The notes under the pieces: generated by a model
What the model was told of the DNA's origin: nothing
Databases searched by the model: none
The model's input: only the letters and a program-made list of their open reading frames with translations
Position numbers and translations under genes: made by a program
DNA from: Arthrobacter sp. S39
Lineage (GTDB): Bacteria; Actinomycetota; Actinomycetes; Actinomycetales; Micrococcaceae
DNA: 64,000 nt
Direction: 5' to 3'
NCBI RefSeq assembly: GCF_004320525.1
Contig: NZ_SIHX01000001.1
Span: forward strand, 682,001 to 746,000
Part shown: positions 57,096 to 64,000 of the stretch, piece after piece
Layout: the number at the start of each line of letters is the position of its first letter
Position numbering within the stretch: position 1 is the stretch's first letter

Positions 57096-58421
57096 ATGAG
57101 TAGTGTTCTGACAATCCGCGGCGGAGTCCCGCTTACAGGCCGCGTCACCGTCCGCGGGGCCAAGAATCTTGTCCCCAAGGCCATGGTGGCGGCGTTGCTG
57201 GGCAACGAACCCTCGGTGTTGCGGAACGTTCCGGAGATCAAGGACGTGGAGGTCGTCACCTCCCTCCTGCAGCTGCACGGGGTGACCGTGGCCAAGGATC
57301 CCGTCAACGGTGACCTGACGCTCGATCCCAAGGCGGCCAAGACCGCCCCCAGCACCGCCATCGACGCCCATGCCGGGGACTCCAGGATTCCGATCCTGCT
57401 GTGCGGACCGCTGATCCACGCCATCGGCGAGGCCTTCATTCCGGACCTGGGCGGCTGCAAAATCGGCGACCGGCCCATCGACTACCACCTCAATGTGCTG
57501 CGCCAGTTCGGTGCGGTCGTGGAAAAACGCCCCGGCGGCATCCACATCTCCGCGCCCAAGGGCCTGCACGGGGCCAAGATCTCCCTGCCCTATCCTTCCG
57601 TGGGAGCCACCGAGCAGGTCCTGCTGAGCGCTACCCGCGCCGAAGGCATCACCGAGCTCTCAGGTGCTGCGACGGAACCGGAAATCATCGACCTCATCGC
57701 CGTGCTGCAGAAGATGGGCGCCATCATCAGCGTCCAGACGGACCGCACCATCCGCATCGAAGGCGTCCGCGACCTCGGCGGCTACAACCACCGCGCGCTC
57801 TCGGACCGCAACGAATCGGCGTCGTGGGCATCAGCGGCGCTCGTAACGCGCGGCGACATCTTTGTTGAAGGTGCCTCGCAGCGGGACATGATGACCTTCC
57901 TCAACACCTACCGGAAGGTGGGCGGCGGCATGGACATCGGCGAGGACGGCATCCGCTTCTACCACCGGGGCGGCAAGCTCAACCCGCTGGTACTGGAAAC
58001 CGACGTGCACCCCGGCTTCATGACCGACTGGCAGCAGCCGCTCGTGGTGGCGCTTACCCAGGCTGAAGGCGTGTCGATTGTGCACGAGACCGTCTACGAG
58101 AACCGCTTCGGCTTCACCGACGCGCTGATCCGGATGGGGGCCAGCATCCAGGTGCACCGCGAATGCCTGGGCAGCGTGCCGTGCCGTTTCGGCCAGCGCA
58201 ACTTCCTCCATTCGGCAGTCATCTCCGGACCCACCCAGCTCAAGGGCACCGATATCGACGTTCCTGACCTGCGCGGCGGCTTCAGCCACCTCATCGCGGC
58301 CCTCGCAGCCACCGGCACGTCCCGTGTGACCGGGATCGACATCATTAACCGCGGCTACGAGCGGTTCACGGAAAAGCTGGCAGGCCTCGGCGCCGATTTC
58401 GACATCACCACGGCAAAGTAG
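57096..58421 (+). CDS. murA: UDP-N-acetylglucosamine 1-carboxyvinyltransferase MurA
   Basis: A 441-residue EPSP-synthase-fold enzyme transferring enolpyruvate to UDP-GlcNAc, the first committed step of peptidoglycan synthesis. The N-terminal GGVPLTGRVTVRGAKNLVPKAM is typical. The catalytic cysteine is C121 in GGCKIGDRPIDYH, the fosfomycin-reactive form, unlike mycobacteria, which have Asp there. It starts a group with plsC, gpsA and ddl. Confidence 0.95.
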   Translation: MSSVLTIRGGVPLTGRVTVRGAKNLVPKAMVAALLGNEPSVLRNVPEIKDVEVVTSLLQLHGVTVAKDPVNGDLTLDPKAAKTAPSTAIDAHAGDSRIPILLCGPLIHAIGEAFIPDLGGCKIGDRPIDYHLNVLRQFGAVVEKRPGGIHISAPKGLHGAKISLPYPSVGATEQVLLSATRAEGITELSGAATEPEIIDLIAVLQKMGAIISVQTDRTIRIEGVRDLGGYNHRALSDRNESASWASAALVTRGDIFVEGASQRDMMTFLNTYRKVGGGMDIGEDGIRFYHRGGKLNPLVLETDVHPGFMTDWQQPLVVALTQAEGVSIVHETVYENRFGFTDALIRMGASIQVHRECLGSVPCRFGQRNFLHSAVISGPTQLKGTDIDVPDLRGGFSHLIAALAATGTSRVTGIDIINRGYERFTEKLAGLGADFDITTAK

Positions 58422-58431
58422 CGGGGGGCAC

Positions 58432-59253
58432 GTGAAGGAATCGGCCAAGAGCCAGGCCACGTTTGTGGTTGTTGCCGGTATTGTGCGGCCGGTGATGAAC
58501 CTGCTGATGAACAAGAAGTGGGAGGGCACGGACCGGCTGCCCGCCGGCGGCTTCATCGCTGCCCCCAACCACTGCACCGAGATCGACCCGCTCATCGTGG
58601 GCCACCTGCTCTATAACCACAAGCGTGCTCCGCACTTCCTGGCGAAGGCCGGACTCTTCAAGGTGCCCGTGCTGGGCTGGGTCCTGCGGGCCACGAAGCA
58701 GGTCCCCGTGGAACGGTCGACGGCGGGAGCCAACCGCTCGCTGCAGGTCGCCCAGGAGATCGTCGCCGAGGGCGGGGCCATCATCATCTACCCTGAAGGC
58801 ACCCTGACCAGGGACCCGGACCTGTGGCCGATGAAAGGCCACACCGGCGCAGCCAGGCTCGCGCTCGAGGGCGGCATTCCCGTTGTTCCGATCGCGCACT
58901 GGGGCGCCCACGAAGTCTTCCCGCGCTACGCCAAGCGGTTCCACATCTTTCCGCGCAAGACGTCCCGGGTTGTGGTGGGCGATCCGGTAGACCTCAGCCC
59001 CTTCATGGGCCGTCCGCTGGACAAGGCAACCCTGACGGCGGCCACCGACGCGATCATGGACGCCGTCACCGCCTTGCTGGCAGGCATCCGGAACGAAGAG
59101 CCACCCGCCGGGCGCTGGGATCCCGCCAAACACAACCAGGCAAAGCACGGCCGCTTTGTTGAACGGGGGCAGCAGGCTGCAGCTCCCGATACGGCTGCCG
59201 GAACCGCAGGTGCGGCCGACAGCCAGGCCGGCGACGAGGCGGACGCCACGTGA
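58432..59253 (+). CDS. plsC: 1-acyl-sn-glycerol-3-phosphate acyltransferase (PlsC family)
   Basis: A 273-residue membrane-associated acyltransferase of phospholipid synthesis. Motif I is NHCTEID (H-x4-D), motif III is YPEGTLTR (EGT), and motif IV is GIPVVPIAHWG. The last 35 residues (after WDPAKHNQAKHG) are Ala/Glu-rich and not part of the enzyme. The GTG start lies 10 nt after murA with GGGGGG upstream. Its stop overlaps the gpsA start. Confidence 0.88.
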   Translation: MKESAKSQATFVVVAGIVRPVMNLLMNKKWEGTDRLPAGGFIAAPNHCTEIDPLIVGHLLYNHKRAPHFLAKAGLFKVPVLGWVLRATKQVPVERSTAGANRSLQVAQEIVAEGGAIIIYPEGTLTRDPDLWPMKGHTGAARLALEGGIPVVPIAHWGAHEVFPRYAKRFHIFPRKTSRVVVGDPVDLSPFMGRPLDKATLTAATDAIMDAVTALLAGIRNEEPPAGRWDPAKHNQAKHGRFVERGQQAAAPDTAAGTAGAADSQAGDEADAT

Positions 59254-60302
59254 CGGTTGCAGGACTCCGCCCCGGTTCGGCCCGCTCCGTTGCTGTCCTT
59301 GGGGCCGGCTCCTGGGGGACCACCTTCGCCAAGATCCTGGCCGATGCCGCCATCGCCGCAGGCGACGAACGGCAGATCCGCGTGTGGGGCCGGCGACCCG
59401 AAGTGGTGGAGCAAATCAACACCATCCACCGGAACATCCAGTACCTGAAGGACATTGCCCTGCCGGAGAGCATCACCGCGTCCACGGATGTGGAAGAGGT
59501 GCTGGCAGGGGCAGACCTCGTGGTTTTGGCCGTACCGGCCCAGTCGCTGCGGCTCCAGCTCCGCGAGTGGAAGCCGCTGATCGACCCGCAGGCAACAGTG
59601 GTGTCCCTGATGAAGGGACTGGAGCTCGACACCGACGCCCGGATGAGCGAGGTCATCAGCCAGGAGCTCGGGATCCCCGCCGACCGCATCGCGGTGGTAT
59701 CCGGTCCCAACCTGGCCATGGAAATCGCCCGCGAGGAGCCGACGGCGTCAGTGGTGGCCTGTACCGATCCGGAAGCTGCCGGCTGGATCGCGCGGACCTG
59801 CACTGCGCCCTATTTCCGGCCCTACACCACGGCCGACGTCGTGGGCGTGGAGATCGGCGGCATCGTCAAGAACGTCATTGCCCTCGCCGTGGGGATCTGC
59901 GAGGGCAAGCAGATGGGCGACAACACCAAGGCCTCCGTGATCACCAGGGGCCTGGCTGAAACCTCGCGGCTGGCACTGGCCCTCGGCGGCGAGGCCCAGA
60001 CGATGGCCGGCCTCGCCGGGCTCGGCGACCTGGTGGCCACATGCTCCTCGCCGCTGTCCCGCAACCACACGGCAGGCCGGCTGCTGGGGCAGGGCCTGAC
60101 ACTCGACGAGGTGGCGCAGAAAATGACGCAGACCGCCGAAGGGATCAAGTCCGGCCAGGCCGTACACGAACTGGCCGGCAAGCTCGGTGTCGAAATGCCC
60201 ATTACCGCAGCAGTTGTGGCCGTCCTGGCCGGCAAACTCTCCGTTGACCAACTTGGGCCGCTGTTGCTGGCCCGGGACCTGAAACCTGAAGGCGATTACT
60301 GA
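59250..60302 (+). CDS. gpsA: Glycerol-3-phosphate dehydrogenase [NAD(P)+] GpsA
   Basis: A 350-residue cytoplasmic enzyme reducing dihydroxyacetone phosphate for phospholipids. The NAD motif VLGAGSWGTTFAKIL is near residue 12, the catalytic Lys is in GGIVKNVIALAVGICEG, and GLAGLGDLVATCSSPLSRNH is a hallmark. The GTG start overlaps the plsC stop by 4 nt, and ddl follows 3 nt after. Confidence 0.95.
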   Translation: MTVAGLRPGSARSVAVLGAGSWGTTFAKILADAAIAAGDERQIRVWGRRPEVVEQINTIHRNIQYLKDIALPESITASTDVEEVLAGADLVVLAVPAQSLRLQLREWKPLIDPQATVVSLMKGLELDTDARMSEVISQELGIPADRIAVVSGPNLAMEIAREEPTASVVACTDPEAAGWIARTCTAPYFRPYTTADVVGVEIGGIVKNVIALAVGICEGKQMGDNTKASVITRGLAETSRLALALGGEAQTMAGLAGLGDLVATCSSPLSRNHTAGRLLGQGLTLDEVAQKMTQTAEGIKSGQAVHELAGKLGVEMPITAAVVAVLAGKLSVDQLGPLLLARDLKPEGDY

Positions 60303-60304
60303 CG

Positions 60305-61453
60305 ATGTCCGAAGACAACCTGACCGCAGCGGCTCCGTCCACCGCACCAAAGCCGCGGGTGGCCGTGCTGTTCGGCGGCCGGTCCAGCGAACATGCGGTG
60401 AGCTGCGTGACCGCCGCCGGCGTGCTCGGCGCCATCAACAAGGACAAATACGAGGTCATCCCCATCGGCATCGCCAAGTCGGGCCAGTGGGTTCTGGCGT
60501 CCGGGGACACCGCCCAGTGGTCGCTGTCCGCGTCGGCACTGCCGGAGGTCCCGCCGTCGTCCGAGACTGTGACGCTGGCGGAGATCGGCGGCGAGCATCA
60601 GCTCATCGTTGCCGCACCCAACGAAGTGCCCCAGGAGCTGGGAACGGTCGACGTCGTTTTCCCGCTCCTGCACGGACCGTTTGGTGAGGACGGCACCATC
60701 CAGGGGCTGCTGGAACTCTCCGACACCCCCTACGTTGGCGCTGGGGTCCTGGCCTCTGCGGTGGGCATGGACAAGCACTTCATGAAAGTGGTCTTTGAGG
60801 CGGCGGGACTCCACGTGGGACCGTACATTGCGGTCACCGACCGGCAATGGCTCACAGACGCTGAAGCGGTCCGGAAGCAGGTGGACCGCCTCGGCTTCCC
60901 CGTGTTCGTGAAGCCCGCACGCGCAGGATCGTCCATGGGAATCTCCAAGGTGGACTCGTTGGAGGGCCTGGACGCCGCCGTCGAGGAAGCCCGCCGCCAT
61001 GACCTCAAGCTGGTCATCGAAGCCGGCATCGTGGGACGGGAAATCGAATGCGCCGTCCTGGAAGGGCGCGGGACGGCAGCGCCACGGACCTCCATGCCGG
61101 GCGAGATTTCCGTGGCCGGTGGCGGCCATGAGTTCTACGACTTCAACGCCAAATATGTTGAGGACGACGCCGCCGCGCTCAGCTGCCCCGCTGACATCCC
61201 CGAGGAAGCGATCGCCCGTGTCCGTGAGCTGGCTGCCGCGGCGTTCGATGCTGTGGGGGCCGAGGGACTGAGCCGCGTGGACTTCTTCTACACCCCTGAG
61301 GGTGAGCTGATCATCAACGAGATCAACACCATGCCAGGCTTCACCCCGAAGAGCATGTACCCCCAGATGTGGGCGGCGTCCGGGCTGGACTATGCAGACC
61401 TCATTGACGAACTCATCTACCTGGCACTGAACCGGAAGACCGGGCTGCGTTAA
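60305..61453 (+). CDS. ddl: D-alanine--D-alanine ligase Ddl
   Basis: A 382-residue ATP-grasp ligase joining two D-alanines for peptidoglycan. VAVLFGGRSSEHAVSC begins the N-terminal domain, HGPFGEDGTIQGLLE follows, FPVFVKPARAGSSMGISKV is the ATP-grasp core, and INEINTMPGFTPKSMYP carries Mg ligands. It is the last gene of the murA-plsC-gpsA-ddl cluster. Confidence 0.95.
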   Translation: MSEDNLTAAAPSTAPKPRVAVLFGGRSSEHAVSCVTAAGVLGAINKDKYEVIPIGIAKSGQWVLASGDTAQWSLSASALPEVPPSSETVTLAEIGGEHQLIVAAPNEVPQELGTVDVVFPLLHGPFGEDGTIQGLLELSDTPYVGAGVLASAVGMDKHFMKVVFEAAGLHVGPYIAVTDRQWLTDAEAVRKQVDRLGFPVFVKPARAGSSMGISKVDSLEGLDAAVEEARRHDLKLVIEAGIVGREIECAVLEGRGTAAPRTSMPGEISVAGGGHEFYDFNAKYVEDDAAALSCPADIPEEAIARVRELAAAAFDAVGAEGLSRVDFFYTPEGELIINEINTMPGFTPKSMYPQMWAASGLDYADLIDELIYLALNRKTGLR

Positions 61454-61458
61454 GGGTT

Positions 61459-61483
61459 CGGGTGATCGAGCCTGTCGAGACCT
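61459..61483. repeat. REP-like sequence between convergent genes
   Basis: CGGGTGATCGAGCCTGTCGAGACC resembles the GGTxTCGACAGGCTCxATCACC repeat common between genes in many high-GC Gram-positives. TCGAG-CCTG-TCGAG can form a small hairpin. The stop codon of the DUF3515 gene overlaps its end. Recognised from memory only. Confidence 0.4.
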
Positions 61484-61988
61484 ATTGAGTGGACGGCAGG
61501 TTCTGGAGCTCCTCCTGGCCGACGCAGTTCCCGGTGGCCGGGATCTTCGCGGCGGCGGCCGACAGGTCGGCAAGGACGGTCGCGGAGCTGATGTTATCGG
61601 GGTCCATCAGGATTTCGGTGGCCGGTTCCCGGCCGAAGGTGGTCAGGGTGTAGACCGGGTCGCCCTCCTTGATGACCCAGTCAATGCCGTTCACACTGAC
61701 GCAGCGGTCTGTCGTCGGTCCCGGGACGTTGACGCCGCAGCGCAGAATCACCTGGGACGGGTCGCCCCACGCGGCAGTGGCCTGGCTGTTGGTTTTCCGC
61801 AGGCCCGCGTCGCCGATCGCATCGGGCAGGGCCACCATCATCGGCGCGCAGGCGGGGTTGGCTGCATCCTGGGCGGCCGAGACATCCACCACCGGCGAAC
61901 ACGCGGTCAGGGCAAGTACGGCCAGGACGGCCACTGCACCGGAAGCCCTGGTGGCGCGGACGGGCAGACGTAAACAGTGGTTGGGCAT
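61482..61988 (-). CDS. DUF3515 family lipoprotein
   Basis: A 168-residue protein with a signal peptide and lipobox LALTAC (Cys30). The mature part matches DUF3515: CAPMMVALPDAIG, WGDPSQVILRCGV and VNGIDWVIKEGDPVYTLTTFGREPATEI. Such genes often sit between ddl and thiL in Actinobacteria, as here. Function is unknown, probably at the outer membrane face. It is divergent from thiL. Confidence 0.88.
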   Translation of the reverse strand: MPNHCLRLPVRATRASGAVAVLAVLALTACSPVVDVSAAQDAANPACAPMMVALPDAIGDAGLRKTNSQATAAWGDPSQVILRCGVNVPGPTTDRCVSVNGIDWVIKEGDPVYTLTTFGREPATEILMDPDNISSATVLADLSAAAAKIPATGNCVGQEELQNLPSTQ

Positions 61989-62077
61989 CTGTTAACCCTA
62001 TCGCTGCGGACTGCCGGGTACCCAACCAGGGCTGTTGCCCGACACCGAATGTCAGCGCTGCGCTGTAGCGTAGTGGC

Positions 62078-63133
62078 GTGCCTGTAATTTCCCCGCGCCA
62101 GAGTGCCGCGCCCGAACCTGCGCTGACGGTCGGCGGTCTGTCCGAATCCGATCTGCTGGCCCGCATCTTCCCCAGGCTGGAGCTGGACAGCCGCCATGCC
62201 GCAGCCACGTTGCTGGGGCCGGGGGACGACGCCGCGATCATTGCAGCACCGGACGGACGGACGGTCATCAGCATCGACACCCAGGTGCAGGACCAGGACT
62301 TCCGGCTCCAGTGGCCCAGCGGGTACCGCGCCACCGGCTTTGACGTGGGCTGGAAAGCTGCTGCCCAGAACCTCAGCGACATCAACGCCATGGGCGCCAC
62401 GGCCACGTCCATGGTGGTCAGCCTCACCCTCCCGCCAGACACACCGGTCCGCTGGGTGGAGGACCTGGCCGACGGCCTGACAGCCGGGATCCGGGAACTG
62501 GGTGCCAAGGACTGTTCCGTGGCCGGCGGCGATCTTGGCCGGGGACGGGAAATATCTGTCAGCGTCGCGGTGCTGGGAACACTCAGCGGCGGAACGCCCG
62601 TGCTCCGGTCCGGAGCCCGCCCGGGTGACGTGCTGGCGCTCGCGGGAACCGTGGGACGGGCTGCAGCGGGGCTCGCCCTTCTGGAATCGGACGCAGCGCA
62701 TGACTCCCTCAGCCCGGAACAGCGGACACTTGTCACCCTGCAGTGCAGGCCGTGGCCGCCGCTTGCCGCCGGTCCGCTGGCCCGGGCCGGCGGTGCAACG
62801 GCAATGCTGGACATCTCGGACGGACTCCTCCGCGACGGCACCCGGCTCGCACGTTCCAGCAGCGTCATCCTTGACCTGGATCCGCAGACGCTCAAGCGGC
62901 TGGCCGAAGCGCTGGAACCGGCGTCGGGCCTGCTCAACACCGACCCTCTGGGCTGGGTACTTGCCGGGGGAGAGGACCACGGGCTCCTGGCCACATTCCC
63001 TCCCGGCATTCAGCTGCCTCCCGGATTCACTGCGATAGGCTCAGTACAGGCCCCGGGAGAAAGTGAAAGCCCGGGCATCACAATTGCGGGCCACACCGCG
63101 GACACCGGGGGATGGGATCACTTTGCACACTAA
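62078..63133 (+). CDS. thiL: Thiamine-monophosphate kinase ThiL
   Basis: A 351-residue kinase making thiamine diphosphate from the monophosphate. Motifs are GPGDDAAIIAAPDGRTVISIDTQVQDQDF near residue 47, AAQNLSDINAMGA, DISDGLLRDGTRLA and the C-terminal GWVLAGGEDHGLLATF, the AIR-synthase-like fold. The GTG start has no strong ribosome site. The end overlaps the next gene by 11 nt. Confidence 0.94.
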   Translation: MPVISPRQSAAPEPALTVGGLSESDLLARIFPRLELDSRHAAATLLGPGDDAAIIAAPDGRTVISIDTQVQDQDFRLQWPSGYRATGFDVGWKAAAQNLSDINAMGATATSMVVSLTLPPDTPVRWVEDLADGLTAGIRELGAKDCSVAGGDLGRGREISVSVAVLGTLSGGTPVLRSGARPGDVLALAGTVGRAAAGLALLESDAAHDSLSPEQRTLVTLQCRPWPPLAAGPLARAGGATAMLDISDGLLRDGTRLARSSSVILDLDPQTLKRLAEALEPASGLLNTDPLGWVLAGGEDHGLLATFPPGIQLPPGFTAIGSVQAPGESESPGITIAGHTADTGGWDHFAH

Positions 63134-64000
63134 GGTTGCCGCCAACGCGCAAGCGATGAAGCGATGGTTGGGCAAAGCTGAAACGGCCCTCGGCAACCAC
63201 AGCGACCGCCTCAATGCAATCAATATCTTCCCCGTGGCAGACGGCGATACCGGCACCAACCTTTACCTCACGGTCCGCGCGGCAACCCAGGCGCTCCACG
63301 GCCACGGACCAGGCGGCGCCAGCCACAGCGTGGACCCGCGCCAGCCTGACGCCGCGCAAACAGACGTCGGAGCAGTTTTGGCGGCAGCCGGCCAGGCGGC
63401 CATGGAACAGGCCAGGGGCAACTCCGGCACACTTTTCGCCGTCTTCCTGTGCGCCGCCGCGGAGCCGCTGGCAGGCCATACCCGGCTGACGTCCACCCTG
63501 CTCGCCGCGGCGCTCAACCGGGCCCAGATCAGGGCGTGGTCCGCGTTGAGCGACCCCGTCCCGGGCACCATGCTCTCCGTTATGGAGGCTGCTGCCCGTG
63601 CCGCCGCCGCAGTTGATGCCGGGCAGAACGGTGACGACAGCAACCATGCCCTGGGTCTTTCGCTGGACGCCGCGGTTGAGGGTGCCCTGGCCGCAGTCAT
63701 CCGCACCGAGGGCCAGCTGGACGCGCTGCAGGCGGCGCACGTCGTGGACGCCGGCGGCGTGGGGATGCTGCTCATCCTTGACTGCCTCCGCTCCGCCGTC
63801 CTGGGTGAGGAACTCCAAAGCGAACTCCTGGACGGGCTGCACGGCTACGATGTCCAGGACCCGCACATCCACACCAGCATGCCGGACGACGACGGCGTTG
63901 AGGTCATGTGCACCATCAGCCTCTCACCGCTGAACGCGGCCACCCTCCGGCAGCGGCTGGACGAGATCGGCGAGTCCGTCATCATGAGCCAGGTGGGCAC
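63123..64000 (+). CDS. DAK2-domain (DhaL/FakA-like) protein, 3' end outside window
   Basis: The first 292 residues of a DAK2-domain protein are visible and the frame is open at the window edge. The Mg/ADP-binding motif NIFPVADGDTGTNL is at about residues 36-49, followed by ARGNSGTL and DAGGVGMLLIL. Such proteins include FakA, which phosphorylates fatty acids bound to FakB. In Actinobacteria the gene commonly lies between thiL and recG. The TTG start at 63123 follows GGGGGATGGG. ATG 63156 is the alternative. Confidence 0.85.
   Translation, partial: MHTKVAANAQAMKRWLGKAETALGNHSDRLNAINIFPVADGDTGTNLYLTVRAATQALHGHGPGGASHSVDPRQPDAAQTDVGAVLAAAGQAAMEQARGNSGTLFAVFLCAAAEPLAGHTRLTSTLLAAALNRAQIRAWSALSDPVPGTMLSVMEAAARAAAAVDAGQNGDDSNHALGLSLDAAVEGALAAVIRTEGQLDALQAAHVVDAGGVGMLLILDCLRSAVLGEELQSELLDGLHGYDVQDPHIHTSMPDDDGVEVMCTISLSPLNAATLRQRLDEIGESVIMSQVG

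Noticed and set aside
61989..62077. TPP riboswitch in front of thiL
   Set aside because: The gap is under 90 nt and shows no conserved TPP core (CTGAGA/ACCTGA type).

Overview
The window is GC-rich chromosomal DNA from a high-GC Gram-positive bacterium. It most likely comes from Arthrobacter, Pseudarthrobacter or a close relative in the Micrococcaceae. This rests on base composition, codon use, gene order (ilvD, ilvBNC-serA, leuB-ilvE, gltX, leuCD-murA-plsC-gpsA-ddl-thiL) and an NrtR-linked nadABC cluster. No rRNA, phage, transposase, CRISPR array or plasmid function was seen. Most of the window is core metabolism; the novel signals are mainly regulatory or are signs of gene decay.

Layout. 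0-4.5 kb: the tail of an MFS transporter, a phosphoribosyltransferase, a frameshifted serine-hydrolase gene, an alpha/beta hydrolase beside a lipoyl-domain remnant, and an APC permease. 4.7-10.6 kb: a tightly overlapping operon nrtR-nadA-nadB-nadC-cysteine desulfurase for de novo NAD synthesis, with a symmetric candidate NrtR operator in front. 10.6-16.1 kb: GtrA-like protein, FAH-family enzyme, DUF1684 protein, a lipoprotein, a transglutaminase-like protein, and a MarR/LLM-oxidoreductase pair with an 18-bp palindrome in its promoter region. 16.1-28.4 kb: an RND exporter, mqo, an orphan peptide-binding lipoprotein, a fasciclin lipoprotein, tRNA-Leu, bcp, a MarR regulator, a secreted HNH-type lipoprotein, tRNA-Lys, a sugar dehydrogenase and a sunset-domain protein.

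28.4-44.7 kb is dominated by branched-chain amino acid synthesis: a LysR regulator, ilvD, an attenuator leader, ilvB-ilvN-ilvC, serA, an FtsX/ATPase ABC pair, metG, leuB and ilvE. 44.7-53.9 kb: an unknown protein, an MBL hydrolase, an FAH enzyme, gltX with a HAD phosphatase, tRNA-Gln and tRNA-Glu, a pair of dynamin-like GTPases and a DUF1697 protein. 53.9-64 kb: an IclR regulator (LtbR-like) divergent from leuCD, then murA, plsC, gpsA, ddl, a DUF3515 protein, thiL and the start of a DAK2-domain gene.

The genes form coherent pathways. NrtR probably gates NAD synthesis, and the cysteine desulfurase could supply the iron-sulfur cluster of NadA. ilvD, ilvBNC, leuB, leuCD and ilvE cover most of the valine/isoleucine/leucine pathway (leuA and ilvA are not in the window). 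The motif TCTCA-N5-TGAGA occurs upstream of ilvD, of leuB and between the IclR gene and leuC, which suggests one regulon. ilvB is instead preceded by a Val-rich leader peptide and an intrinsic terminator.
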